Assembly: GCF_051216895.1 (NCBI RefSeq)
Contig: NZ_JBPKAO010000010.1
Coordinates: 1 to 64,000, forward strand
DNA length: 64,000 bases
Direction: 5' to 3'
From: Aquipuribacter sp051216895
GTDB taxonomy: Bacteria; Actinomycetota; Actinomycetes; Actinomycetales; JBBAYJ01
The position numbers and the translations under genes were made by a program. Under the pieces are notes generated by a model. The model saw only the letters and a program-made list of their open reading frames with translations, made no database searches and was not told where the DNA came from. Shown one piece after another: positions 10,153-20,526 of the stretch (its first letter is position 1; every line of letters starts with the position of its first letter).

Positions 10153-10242
10153 GTCCCCGCTCGACGTGGGGTCCACCGCTCGGACCGGGGGGCGTCGGGA
10201 CCGGGCTGGTGGGGCCGTGCGCCGACGCCGCCACGAGGTCGT

Positions 10243-10248
10243 TACGGT
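10243..10248 (+). promoter_or_regulatory. -10-like element (TACGGT) before the glycosyltransferase
   Basis: TACGGT in the 176-bp gap after steA fits the actinomycete -10 consensus. Transcription would begin near 10255 and leave a leader of about 74 nt before the GTG at 10329. No clear -35 box was seen. Confidence 0.35.
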
Positions 10249-10328
10249 CTCCCCCACACGTGGAGCACCCCGAGCCCGTCCCGGGGCCCGTCGGCGGCTC
10301 GACCCGGCCGGTCACGGAGGTCCAGGCA

Positions 10329-11519
10329 GTGCCGACGAGCGACGACAGCCGGGCCTACCCGCGCGCGGTCGTCGTGCTGTCCTCACCGACCAAGACCGTC
10401 CGCGTCCACGTGCGCGGCCTGGTGCGACGGCTGCTGCTGGCCGGCGTCGACGTCCGCCTGGCGGGGTCCCGGGCCGTCCTGGCGGCGTTCGGCGACGTCG
10501 TCGACGTCGACGCCCGCGGCATCGTCCTGCCGCTCGGGGAGGACGTCCGCCCGGTGCACGACCTCGCGGCCGCGACCACCCTGCGCGTCGCGCTGCGGGC
10601 CCACGGCACCGACGTGGTCCACGCCCACGGCTTCCGCGCCGGGGCGGTGGCCGCCCTGGCGGTGCGGACGCTGCGGCCCAGGCCCGCGCTGGTCACCACC
10701 TGGCACTCGTCGCCCTACCCCGGTGACAGCGGCCGGATGGCCCTGGGGGCGGGGGAGAGGCTGGTCGCGCGCTCCAGCGACGTCACCCTGGCCCCCAGCG
10801 CCGACCTGCTGGGACGGGCGCAGGCGCTGGGTGCCCGTCGGGCCCGGCTGTCACCGGTCTCGGCGCCGGCGGTGGACCCGCCGACCCGACCGCGGGACGA
10901 GGTGCGGGCGGGCCTGGCCCGGGAGCTGGGGATGGACGCCGACGTCCCCTGGATCCTGACGGTCGGGCGCATCGTGCCGCAGAAGAACCACGACCTGCTG
11001 CTGGACGCCTCCGCCCGCTGGCGGGGTCTGCACCCCGCGCCGGAGGTGCTGGTGGTCGGGGTCGGGCCGGGGCCGGTCGTCGCCCGGCTGCGGCGGACCA
11101 TCGCCGAGGAGCGGCTGCCCGTGCGGCTGCTCGGCGCCCGGGACGACATCGCGGCCCTGATGCACGCCTCGGACGTGTTCGTCCTGACGTCGCGGTGGGA
11201 GGCGCCCGCCCTGTCGGTCCAGGAGGCGATGCACGCCCACCTGCCCGTGGTGTCCACCGCCGTCGGCGGCGTCCCGGACGTGCTGGGCGACACCGGCGTC
11301 CTGGTGCCGGGGGACGACCTGGAGGCGTTCGCCGTCGAGGTGGCCCTGCTGCTCAGCGACCCGGTCCGCGCCGAGGCCCTGGCCGAGGCCGCCGGGGCCC
11401 GCGCCCGGGCCATGCCGGACGAGGACGACGTGGCCGCGGACGTCCTCGACTCCTACGCCGAGGCCTGCGCGGCCCGCCCCACCCGGCCGCGGCGGCACCC
11501 GGTGGACCCGGCCGACTGA
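10329..11519 (+). CDS. GT4-type glycosyltransferase
   Basis: A 396-residue GT-B enzyme. The N-terminal Rossmann domain has HVRGLVRRLLLAGVDVRLAG and DVVHAHGFRAGAVAAL. The C-terminal half has ILTVGRIVPQKNHDLLLDA, the donor-binding EAPALSVQEAM (the E-x7-E-like motif) and VVSTAVGGVPDVLGDTG. It probably transfers a nucleotide-activated sugar to a cytoplasmic or membrane-bound acceptor; the substrate is not known. The GTG at 10329 was chosen because GGAGG at 10316-10320 precedes it by 8 nt. The longer open frame upstream has no ribosome-binding site. It occupies the place where steB is often found. Confidence 0.88.
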   Translation: MPTSDDSRAYPRAVVVLSSPTKTVRVHVRGLVRRLLLAGVDVRLAGSRAVLAAFGDVVDVDARGIVLPLGEDVRPVHDLAAATTLRVALRAHGTDVVHAHGFRAGAVAALAVRTLRPRPALVTTWHSSPYPGDSGRMALGAGERLVARSSDVTLAPSADLLGRAQALGARRARLSPVSAPAVDPPTRPRDEVRAGLARELGMDADVPWILTVGRIVPQKNHDLLLDASARWRGLHPAPEVLVVGVGPGPVVARLRRTIAEERLPVRLLGARDDIAALMHASDVFVLTSRWEAPALSVQEAMHAHLPVVSTAVGGVPDVLGDTGVLVPGDDLEAFAVEVALLLSDPVRAEALAEAAGARARAMPDEDDVAADVLDSYAEACAARPTRPRRHPVDPAD

Positions 11520-11525
11520 TAGCGT
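11520..11525 (+). promoter_or_regulatory. -10-like element (TAGCGT) for pyrG
   Basis: TAGCGT begins directly after the glycosyltransferase stop codon and lies 8 nt before the first of two tandem GTG codons of pyrG, matching a leaderless promoter. Confidence 0.5.
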
Positions 11526-11533
11526 CGAGGTCC

Positions 11534-13279
<1,746 letters not shown>

Positions 13280-13280
13280 G

Positions 13281-13958
13281 GTGCCGCAGGACCGGTACGC
13301 GCCGCGCCCGGTGACCGGCCGCGAGCGTCTCGTCGAGGGCATGAAGTGGGACGTCGTGGCGGACGACTTCACCCTCGAGCCGCCCGAGGGGCAGGACGTC
13401 GACCCCGTCACGGTCCGTCGGGAGTACCTGGAGCACCCGGGCGCGGTGAGCGTCCTGGCCATGGACGACGACGAGCGGGTCCTGCTGCTGCGGCAGTACC
13501 GCCACCCCGTCCGGCACGAGCTCTGGGAGCTGCCGGCCGGGCTGCTGGACCTGGACGGCGAGGAGCCGTTGCTGGCGGCGGAGCGCGAGCTGTGGGAGGA
13601 GGTCGACCTGCGGGCGGGCCGCTACGACCTGCTCGTGGACTTCCTCAACTCCCCGGGTGGTTCCGACGAGGCCCAGCGGGTGTTCCTGGCCCGCGACGTG
13701 CAGGTGGTGCCCGAGACCGAGCGGTTCACCCGCGAGAACGAGGAGGCCGGCATCATCACGGCCTGGGTGCCGCTGGACGAGGCGGTGGCGGACGTCCTGG
13801 CGGGGCGGATCCAGAACCCGGGCGCCGTCATTGCGCTGCTGGCCGCCGACGCCGCCCGCCGGGCCGGCTGGTCGACGCTGCGCCCGGTCGACAGCCCCTG
13901 GCCGATGCACCCGACCTACCGTCCCGCCCCGCGCGGCACGGACGCGCCGAGCACCTAG
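13281..13958 (+). CDS. NUDIX hydrolase, ADP-ribose pyrophosphatase type
   Basis: A 225-residue protein. The NUDIX box is LLDLDGEEPLLAAERELWEE, preceded by the ADPRase segment RQYRHPVRHELWELPAG. In the box the usual EExG glycine is Asp (EEVD), a common actinomycete variant. The downstream segment with GGSDEAQRVFLARDV is also typical of ADP-ribose pyrophosphatases. It likely hydrolyses ADP-ribose to AMP and ribose 5-phosphate. The GTG start lies 1 nt after the pyrG stop, so the pair is cotranscribed; the same pyrG-NUDIX pairing is frequent in actinomycetes. Confidence 0.9.
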   Translation: MPQDRYAPRPVTGRERLVEGMKWDVVADDFTLEPPEGQDVDPVTVRREYLEHPGAVSVLAMDDDERVLLLRQYRHPVRHELWELPAGLLDLDGEEPLLAAERELWEEVDLRAGRYDLLVDFLNSPGGSDEAQRVFLARDVQVVPETERFTRENEEAGIITAWVPLDEAVADVLAGRIQNPGAVIALLAADAARRAGWSTLRPVDSPWPMHPTYRPAPRGTDAPST

Positions 13959-13961
13959 ACT
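13956..13961 (+). promoter_or_regulatory. -10-like element (TAGACT) for aspS
   Basis: TAGACT overlaps the NUDIX stop codon. Transcription would start near 13968 and give a leader of about 35 nt with a GAGGA ribosome-binding site at 13991-13995. Confidence 0.4.
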
Positions 13962-14003
13962 CCCGGGAGCCCGTCAGCCCCGAGAAGACAGAGGACCTCC
14001 CCC

Positions 14004-15815
14004 GTGCTTCGCACCCACACGGCAGGCGCCCTGAGCGCCTCCGAGACCGGCACCGCCGTCACCCTCACCGGTTGGGTCGCGCGCCGTCGCGACCACGGTG
14101 GGGTCGCGTTCATCGACCTGCGTGACGCGTCCGGCGTGGTCCAGGTGGTCGTCCGCGACGAGACCATCGAGTCCTCCGGGGCGCACGAGCTGCGCAACGA
14201 GTACTGCGTCAAGGTGTCCGGCACGGTCCGCCGCCGCCCCGAGGGCAACGAGAACCCGGCCCTGCCCACCGGCGAGATCGAGGTCGACGTCGACGAGCTC
14301 GAGGTGCTGAGCCCCGCGGACCCGCTGCCGTTCCAGGTCGACGAGCACGTCGAGGTGGGCGAGGAGGCGCGGCTGCGCCACCGCTACCTGGACCTGCGCC
14401 GCCCCGGCCCCGCCGCCGCGATGCGCCTGCGCAGCGAGGTCAACAAGGCCGCCCGCACCGTCCTGGACGACCAGGGCTTCGTCGAGGTCGAGACGCCCAC
14501 GCTCACCCGCTCCACCCCCGAAGGGGCCCGCGACTTCGTCGTGCCGGCCCGCCTGGCGCCCGGCTCGTTCTACGCGCTGCCGCAGAGCCCCCAGCTGTTC
14601 AAGCAGCTGCTCATGGTCGGCGGGCTCGAGCGGTACTACCAGATCGCCCGCTGCTACCGCGACGAGGACTTCCGTGCCGACCGGCAGCCGGAGTTCACCC
14701 AGCTCGACGTCGAGATGAGCTTCGTCGAGCAGGACGACGTCATCGCGATCGGCGAGGACGTGCTGCGGGCGCTGTGGGCGCTCGTCGGCCACGAGATCGG
14801 TGACGTCCCGCGGATGACCTACGCCGACGCCATGGCGCGCTTCGGCACCGACAAGCCCGACCTGCGCTTCGGCCTGGAGCTGGTCGACTGCACCGACTAC
14901 TTCGCCGACACCCCGTTCCGGGTGTTCCAGCAGAAGGCCTCCGGCGGCCACGTCGGCGCCGTCGTCATGCCCGGCGGCGCCGGGCAGCCCCGCAAGGTGC
15001 TCGACGCGTGGCAGGAGTGGGCCAAGCAGCGGGGCGCCAAGGGGCTGGCCTACGTGCTGGTCGCCGAGGACGGCACGCTGGGCGGTCCGGTGGCGAAGAA
15101 CCTGTCCGAGTCCGAGCGGGACGGCCTCGTCGCGCACGTCGGCGCCTCGGCGGGCGACTGCGTGTTCTTCGGCGCGGGTGCCGTGCCGGAGGCCCGCGCC
15201 CTGCTCGGTGCGGCGCGGGTGGAGATCGCCCGCCGCACCGGCCTGATCGACGCGGCCGACGCCGCGGCGCCCGGCGGCAAGGCGTGGTCGTTCGTCTGGG
15301 TCGTCGACGCCCCCATGTTCGAGTCGTCCGCATCGGCCACCGCCGCGGGCGACGTCGCGGTCGGCGCGGGGGAGTGGACCGCCGTGCACCACGCGTTCAC
15401 GTCACCCAAGCCGGAGTTCCTCGACAGCTTCGACTCCGACCCCGGTCGCGCCCTGGCCTACGCCTACGACATCGTCTGCAACGGCAACGAGATCGGCGGC
15501 GGGTCGATCCGTATCCACCGCCGCGACGTCCAGGAGCGGGTGTTCTCGATCATGGGCATCGACGCCGACGCCGCCCAGGAGAAGTTCGGGTTCCTGCTCG
15601 ACGCGTTCAAGTTCGGCGCCCCGCCCCACGGCGGCATCGCGTTCGGCTGGGACCGGATCGTCATGCTGCTGGCCGGCGCGGACTCGCTGCGCGAGGTCAT
15701 CGCGTTCCCCAAGTCCGGTGGCGGTCACGACCCGCTGACCGGCGCCCCGGCCCCCATCAGCGCCCTGCAGCGCAAGGAGGCCGGCATCGACGCCAAGCCG
15801 GAGCCCAAGGCCTGA
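14004..15815 (+). CDS. aspS: Aspartyl-tRNA synthetase
   Basis: A 603-residue class IIb synthetase. The N-terminal OB-fold anticodon domain contains GWVARRRDHGGVAFIDLRD. Class II motif 2 is RCYRDEDFRADRQPEF and motif 3 is GGIAFGWDRIVMLLAG. The bacterial GAD insertion lies between them (about residues 290-420). Length matches bacterial AspRS. Whether it also charges tRNA-Asn cannot be judged here. The GTG start follows GAGGA at 8 nt. It is followed by a strong hairpin. Confidence 0.96.
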   Translation: MLRTHTAGALSASETGTAVTLTGWVARRRDHGGVAFIDLRDASGVVQVVVRDETIESSGAHELRNEYCVKVSGTVRRRPEGNENPALPTGEIEVDVDELEVLSPADPLPFQVDEHVEVGEEARLRHRYLDLRRPGPAAAMRLRSEVNKAARTVLDDQGFVEVETPTLTRSTPEGARDFVVPARLAPGSFYALPQSPQLFKQLLMVGGLERYYQIARCYRDEDFRADRQPEFTQLDVEMSFVEQDDVIAIGEDVLRALWALVGHEIGDVPRMTYADAMARFGTDKPDLRFGLELVDCTDYFADTPFRVFQQKASGGHVGAVVMPGGAGQPRKVLDAWQEWAKQRGAKGLAYVLVAEDGTLGGPVAKNLSESERDGLVAHVGASAGDCVFFGAGAVPEARALLGAARVEIARRTGLIDAADAAAPGGKAWSFVWVVDAPMFESSASATAAGDVAVGAGEWTAVHHAFTSPKPEFLDSFDSDPGRALAYAYDIVCNGNEIGGGSIRIHRRDVQERVFSIMGIDADAAQEKFGFLLDAFKFGAPPHGGIAFGWDRIVMLLAGADSLREVIAFPKSGGGHDPLTGAPAPISALQRKEAGIDAKPEPKA

Positions 15816-15819
15816 CCCG

Positions 15820-15845
15820 GGCCGGCCCGGCTGGCCGGGCCGGCC
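15820..15845 (+). terminator. GC-rich hairpin after aspS
   Basis: A 10-bp perfect stem (15820-15829 with 15836-15845) and 6-nt loop lie 4 nt after the aspS stop, with further GGCC-rich inverted repeats to 15866. Confidence 0.6.
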
Positions 15846-15866
15846 GGGCTGGTCCGGCTGGCCGGG

Positions 15867-15930
15867 TGGCACACGCAGTGGTCGTGAAATGGGCCTCGAA
15901 GGGCGTGGATCGCGACCACAACGTGTGCCA
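15867..15930. repeat. 64-bp extragenic palindrome between convergent genes
   Basis: The arms TGGCACACG (15867-15875) and CGTGTGCCA (15922-15930) pair perfectly. After a 3 x 3 internal mismatch a second stem of about 9 bp forms, 15879-15887 with 15910-15918, including one G-U pair. The loop is 22 nt. It lies between aspS (+) and the GNAT gene (-). It resembles the scattered palindromic elements of actinomycete genomes and may also act as a bidirectional terminator. Confidence 0.7.
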
Positions 15931-15993
15931 GGCAGGACGGGCGGGGCAGGACGGGCGGGGCGGGACGGCCACGGCGGGATGGGCTGGGCAGGA

Positions 15994-16737
15994 CTAGGCG
16001 GGGAGCTCGCGGGTGGCGTAGTCGTGGCCGCCCGTGAAGCCGATGCGGTCGTAGAGGGCCCGGGCGACGGTGTTGCCGGACCACAGCGCCAGGCTGACGG
16101 CCGGGGCGGTGCGCAGCAGCCGCCGGGTCATGCCCACCGTGAGGGCCGCACCGAGGCCCTGCCGGCGGGCCGCCGGTGACACGGCGATGCTCGACAGGTG
16201 CGGCACCCCGGGGGTGTGCTCGGTGACGGCGCCGCAGGCCAGCAGCCGGCCGTCCTCGTCGGCGACCGCGGCCCACGACCGGGCGCCGGGGCTGCCCGGT
16301 CGGACGTAGGCGTCGGGGTTGGCCTCGTCCAGGAGCTCGTCCAGGCGTACGGGGTCGGGGTCCCAGCGCACCCGGTCCTCACCCGGCACGATCGGCAGCG
16401 CTGAGGTGGTGTGCAGCCAGGCCCACAGCGAGCCGTGCTCCGGGTGCGCGAACGGCAGGGGTACGGCGGCGTCGACCGTCACCTCGTGGGGCCGGAGCGC
16501 CCGGCACAGGTCCTCGACGACCTCGCCGACGCGGGCCACGTCCCCGCCCACGTGCAACCCCCCGCGGGAGAAGTAGGACGTCGGCGCGTACCCCACCGCC
16601 CACCACCCCTCGCCGGAGCGGACCTCGCGGACCGCGGCCGGCGCCAGGTGGTGGGTGACGTAGGCGTCGCGGCCCGACGCCACGACGGCCTCGCGCCACG
16701 ACCGTCCGACCAGGCGCCCCGGGGCGGCACCGGTCAC
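15994..16737 (-). CDS. GNAT-family N-acetyltransferase
   Basis: A 247-residue protein with a C-terminal GNAT domain: LSSIAVSPAARRQGLGAAL is the acetyl-CoA-binding motif A and GNTVARALYDRIGF is motif B. The N-terminal about 120 residues look like a degenerate half-domain. The GTG at 16737 overlaps the stop of the upstream MMPL gene (GTGA), so the two are translated together. Substrate unknown. Confidence 0.85.
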   Translation of the reverse strand: MTGAAPGRLVGRSWREAVVASGRDAYVTHHLAPAAVREVRSGEGWWAVGYAPTSYFSRGGLHVGGDVARVGEVVEDLCRALRPHEVTVDAAVPLPFAHPEHGSLWAWLHTTSALPIVPGEDRVRWDPDPVRLDELLDEANPDAYVRPGSPGARSWAAVADEDGRLLACGAVTEHTPGVPHLSSIAVSPAARRQGLGAALTVGMTRRLLRTAPAVSLALWSGNTVARALYDRIGFTGGHDYATRELPA

Positions 16738-19019
16738 TCGCTGACCCCGATCCGCTCGTGCAGGCGTCGCAGCGGCCGCGGCGCCCACCAGTTCCACTCC
16801 CCGAGCAGGGTCATGGTCGCGGGCACGAGCAGGATCCGGACCAGGGTCGCGTCGATGGCCACGGCCGTGGCCAGCGCGACCCCGGTCTGCTTGATGATGA
16901 GCAGCTCACCGGTGACGAAGCCCGCGAACACGATGACGATGATGAGCGCGGCCGAGGTGATGATGCGCCCGGACCGCTGCAGCCCGGCCGCGACGGCCTC
17001 GTCGTTGCCCATCCCGGAGTCGCGCAGCTCCTTGATCCGGGCCAGCAGGAACACCTCGTAGTCCATCGCGAGGCCGAAGCCCAGGGCCAGGACCAGCGGC
17101 GGGATGAACGCCTCGATGCCGCCCGTCGACGTGAAGCCGAGCAGCTCCTCGCCCCAGCCGTCCTGGAACACCAGCACCAGCACCCCGAACGACGCCCCCA
17201 GCGACAGCACGTTGAGGACCAGCGCCTTGGCCGGGATCAGCAGGGAGCCCGTCATGAGGAACAGCAGCACGAACGTGGCCAGCACCACGACACCGATCGC
17301 CAGCGGGGCGTCGCGCAGCAGCGACGCGGTGAAGTCGTCCAGCGACGCGGCGAGCCCGGTCACGTACGTCTCGGCGCCCACGTCCAGCGCCCGGACCTCC
17401 TCGATGACCTCCAGCGCCTGCGCCGAGGAGGAGTCCTCGACGGCCAGGTCGACGTCGACCACGGAGATGCCGTCCAGCACCTGCGGGGGGCGGACCGCGT
17501 CGACGTCGGCCAGGTCCTCGACCTGCGCCACCAGGTCGGCGACCACGGCCTCGTCGGTGGACTCCAGGACCACGGTGACATCCGGCGCCGACAGCGCGGG
17601 GAAGTCCGCGTCCAGGGTGTCGAACAGCTCCCGCTGCTCGTTGCCCGCGGGCAGCAGGGCCGTGCCCGAGGAGCGCAGCTGCATGTCCAGCGCCGGCACG
17701 GTCAGCAGGGCGAGGACCGCGGTGGTCGCCCCCGCGACCAGCCACGGCCGGCGCTGGGTCCAGGCGGCCAGGCCGGAGAAGAACCCCGTCGGTGGCGGGA
17801 CGTCGCCGAAGGCCGTCGACAGCCGCCCCAGCCCGGGGACGCGTCGCAGCAGGCCGGGACGCAGCAGCCGGTCCCCGCCCGCGGCCAGCAGCGCCGGCAC
17901 CAGGGTCAGGGCCACGAGCAGCGCCACGACGACGACGCTGAGCCCGGCCGCGCCGACGGCCCGCAGGATCGACGCCTCGAAGAGCAGCAGCCCGGACAGG
18001 CTCAGCGCGACCGTGATGCCGGAGAACATGACGGTGCGGCCCGCGGTCGACATGGTGCGGCGCAGGGCGTCGACCCGCTGCTCGCGGGCGCTGTGCCGGT
18101 GTCGGTGCCCGGGCACCCGTGCGTCGACGGGAAGGTCTCCCGGGCGGCGGCGGGCCTCCTCGCGGTAGCGGGACACGATGAGCAGGCCGTAGTCGATGCT
18201 GAGGCCCAGCCCCAGCACCGTGAGGATGCTGACCACGGAGGAGTCGATGTCCACCAGGTAGGAGAAGCCCAGCAGGCTGGCCAGCGCCGCGGCGACCGAC
18301 GCGACGGCCCCGACGATGGGGATGCCCGCGGCGAGGAACCCGCCGAACACGAACACCATGACGGCCAGCGACAAGGGCAGCGCGATCAGCTCGCCGCTGC
18401 GCAGGTCCTCCTCGACCTGGCCGGTGATGGCCTCGATCAGCTGGTCGACGCCGCCGACCGTGCCGCTGCTGCCGGGCAGGTCGGCCTCGACGTCGACGAC
18501 GAGCTGCTCGAGCCGTTCCACCGCCGCCTCCGCGTCCGCCTCGGCGACGTCGTCGGCCGGGACCACCACGACGACGACCGCGTCCCCCTCGGTCGACACG
18601 TAGGCCAGGGCGCGCGGGTCCTCCGGGGCGAACGCGAACGGGTCCGCGACGGACGTGACGCCGTCGACCTCGGACAGGTCGGCCCGCGCGTCGCCGACCA
18701 GCCCGGCCAGGGCCGGGTCGGCGGGGTCCACGTCTCGCAGCAGGGCCGTCAGCACGGCCCCGGAGTCCGACGCCTCGGCGATGCGCTCGGTCGCGGTCAG
18801 CGACTCCCCGGGCACCGTCGGCTCGCCGGAGGTCAGTCGGTCGAACAGGGACTGGTTGCCGAAACCACCGCTGGCCAGCGTGAACGCGCTCGCCGCGACC
18901 GTCAGCCAGACCAGCAGGGTGACCCAGGGATGGTGGCCGACCAGACCACCGAGGCGGCCGAGCAGACCGACGGGACGGGGCGCACCGACAGGACGGGGCG
19001 GGCTGGCAGGGGCAGGCAC
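16734..19019 (-). CDS. MMPL/RND-family membrane transporter
   Basis: A 761-residue transporter with two repeats of the layout transmembrane helix, extracytoplasmic domain, five helices. Proton-relay segments are visible in each half: LGLSIDYGLLIVSRYREE and GFGLAMDYEVFLLARIKE. The N-terminal helix is WVTLLVWLTVAASAFTLA. Relatives export lipids, siderophores or drugs in actinomycetes; the cargo here is unknown. The start is GTG, 18 nt from the divergent rarA start, so the promoters overlap. The second gene of the unit is a GNAT protein. Confidence 0.93.
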   Translation of the reverse strand: MPAPASPPRPVGAPRPVGLLGRLGGLVGHHPWVTLLVWLTVAASAFTLASGGFGNQSLFDRLTSGEPTVPGESLTATERIAEASDSGAVLTALLRDVDPADPALAGLVGDARADLSEVDGVTSVADPFAFAPEDPRALAYVSTEGDAVVVVVVPADDVAEADAEAAVERLEQLVVDVEADLPGSSGTVGGVDQLIEAITGQVEEDLRSGELIALPLSLAVMVFVFGGFLAAGIPIVGAVASVAAALASLLGFSYLVDIDSSVVSILTVLGLGLSIDYGLLIVSRYREEARRRPGDLPVDARVPGHRHRHSAREQRVDALRRTMSTAGRTVMFSGITVALSLSGLLLFEASILRAVGAAGLSVVVVALLVALTLVPALLAAGGDRLLRPGLLRRVPGLGRLSTAFGDVPPPTGFFSGLAAWTQRRPWLVAGATTAVLALLTVPALDMQLRSSGTALLPAGNEQRELFDTLDADFPALSAPDVTVVLESTDEAVVADLVAQVEDLADVDAVRPPQVLDGISVVDVDLAVEDSSSAQALEVIEEVRALDVGAETYVTGLAASLDDFTASLLRDAPLAIGVVVLATFVLLFLMTGSLLIPAKALVLNVLSLGASFGVLVLVFQDGWGEELLGFTSTGGIEAFIPPLVLALGFGLAMDYEVFLLARIKELRDSGMGNDEAVAAGLQRSGRIITSAALIIVIVFAGFVTGELLIIKQTGVALATAVAIDATLVRILLVPATMTLLGEWNWWAPRPLRRLHERIGVSE

Positions 19020-19024
19020 ACCGA

Positions 19025-19030
19025 TAGGTT
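19025..19030 (+). promoter_or_regulatory. Leaderless -10 element (TAGGTT) for rarA
   Basis: TAGGTT, then 7 nt, then the rarA GTG at 19038. The divergent MMPL gene starts at 19019, so both promoters must lie within or across the 18-bp gap and the 5' coding ends. Confidence 0.65.
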
Positions 19031-19037
19031 GGCAGCA

Positions 19038-20516
19038 GTGGACGCCTCAGCTGACCCCGCCCTGCCGCTCGCGGTCAGGATGAGACCCGGTCGGGTCGAC
19101 GAGCTCGTCGGCCAGCAGCACCTGCTGGCCCCCGGCTCGCCGCTGCGTCGTCTGGTGGAGCCGCGATCCGGGGCGGACAGGATCGGGCCGAGCTCGGTCG
19201 TGCTGTGGGGGCCGCCCGGGGTGGGCAAGACGAGCATCGCCCACCTGGTCGCCTCGGTGCCGGGTCGCCGCTACCGCGAGCTGTCGGCGGTGACGGCGGG
19301 GGTGAAGGACGTCCGTGCGGTCATCGACGACGCCCGCCACGCCCGCGACGGCCTCGAGCAGTCCGAGACGGTGCTGTTCATCGACGAGATCCACCGGTTC
19401 AGCCGCTCGCAGCAGGACGCCCTGCTCCCGGCGGTGGAGAACCGGCTGGTGACGCTGGTCGCGGCCACCACGGAGAACCCGTCGTTCTCGGTGGTGTCGC
19501 CCCTGCTGTCGCGCTCGCTGGTGCTCACGCTGCGGCCGCTGACCGACGACGACGTGGACGGGTTGCTGGCCCGGGCCCTCACCGACCCGCGTGGGCTCGG
19601 TGGGCGGGTCGAGCTGTCCGGGCCGGCGCGGGAGCACCTGGTCCGTCTGGCCGGTGGTGACGCCCGCCGCGCGCTGACGATCCTGGAGGCGGCGGCGGGG
19701 GCGGCGCTGGCCCGCACGGCGCACGAGGCGGGCGAGGCGCCCGAGAGCGCGGGCGCCGAGAGCGCGGGCGCCGAGAGCGCGGGCGCTGACGGGGCGGGCG
19801 CTGACGGGGCGGGCACTGACGGGACGGGCACTGACGGGACGGACGCCGACGGGGCGGACGCCGACCGGCCGGTCGTGGTGGCCCTGGAGGACGCCGAGGC
19901 GGCGGTGGACGTGGCGGCGGTCCGCTACGACCGCGAGGGCGACCAGCACTACGACGTGGCCAGCGCCCTCATCAAGTCGGTGCGTGGCAGCGACGTCGAC
20001 GCCGCGCTGCACTACCTGGCCCGGATGCTCGAGGCGGGCGAGGACCCCCGGTTCGTGGCCCGTCGCCTGATGATCAGCGCGTCGGAGGACATCGGCATGG
20101 CCGACCCGTCCGCGCTGCAGACCGCCGTGGCCGCGGCCCAGTGCGTCGCGCTGATCGGGATGCCGGAGGCCCGGATCGTCCTGGGCCAGGCCGTCGTGCA
20201 CCTGGCGACCGCCCCCAAGTCGAACGCCGCCTACCTGGCGATCGACGCCGCCATCGCCGACGTCCGGGCCGGCAAGGGCGTCGGGGTGCCGGCGCACCTG
20301 CGCGACGCCCACTACGCCGGCGCGCAGAAGCTGGGCCACGGGCAGGGCTACCGCTACGCCCACGACGAGCCCCACGGCGTCGCCGCGCAGCAGTACCTGC
20401 CGGACGACCTCGTCGCCGCGGAGTACTACCGACCCACCGACCGGGGCGTCGAGGCCCGGCTGGGGGAGCGGCTGCAGCGGTTGCGCGCGCTGCTGGGGCG
20501 GCGGTCCAGCAGGTAG
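19038..20516 (+). CDS. rarA: Replication-associated recombination protein RarA (MgsA)
   Basis: A 492-residue AAA+ ATPase related to clamp loaders, acting at stalled replication forks. Walker A is GPPGVGKTS (about residues 58-66), Walker B is VLFIDEIHRF, sensor 1 is AATTENPSF and sensor 2 is GGDARRALTIL. The C-terminal tetramerisation region contains YDVASALIKSVRGSDVDAAL and ARRLMISASEDIG. An insertion of about 45 residues of repeated GAESA/GADGA/GTDGT lies between the AAA+ and C-terminal domains and explains the length above the usual 430-450. Leaderless GTG start. Confidence 0.94.
   Translation: MDASADPALPLAVRMRPGRVDELVGQQHLLAPGSPLRRLVEPRSGADRIGPSSVVLWGPPGVGKTSIAHLVASVPGRRYRELSAVTAGVKDVRAVIDDARHARDGLEQSETVLFIDEIHRFSRSQQDALLPAVENRLVTLVAATTENPSFSVVSPLLSRSLVLTLRPLTDDDVDGLLARALTDPRGLGGRVELSGPAREHLVRLAGGDARRALTILEAAAGAALARTAHEAGEAPESAGAESAGAESAGADGAGADGAGTDGTGTDGTDADGADADRPVVVALEDAEAAVDVAAVRYDREGDQHYDVASALIKSVRGSDVDAALHYLARMLEAGEDPRFVARRLMISASEDIGMADPSALQTAVAAAQCVALIGMPEARIVLGQAVVHLATAPKSNAAYLAIDAAIADVRAGKGVGVPAHLRDAHYAGAQKLGHGQGYRYAHDEPHGVAAQQYLPDDLVAAEYYRPTDRGVEARLGERLQRLRALLGRRSSR
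19738..19863 (+). repeat. In-frame Gly/Ala/Asp minisatellite in rarA
   Basis: Tandem units of 12-15 bp encode GAESA, GADGA, GTDGT and DADGA repeats. The frame is kept, and the insertion sits at a domain junction where it should be tolerated. Confidence 0.8.
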
Positions 20517-20519
20517 GGT
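20514..20519 (+). promoter_or_regulatory. Leaderless -10 element (TAGGGT) for the DUF948 gene
   Basis: TAGGGT includes the rarA stop codon TAG and is followed by exactly 7 nt and the ATG at 20527. Confidence 0.6.
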
Positions 20520-20526
20520 CCCCGAC

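Noticed and set aside
6868..10257. 1129-codon minus-strand open frame across nadK-recN-steA
   Set aside because: It is the complement of three recognisable genes; no domain or ribosome-binding site was seen.
16758..19037. Very long plus-strand open frame antisense to the MMPL gene, running into rarA
   Set aside because: Its translation is His/Gln/Arg-rich, as expected from the complement of a high-GC gene; the opposite strand encodes a clear MMPL transporter, and rarA has its own promoter and start at 19038.
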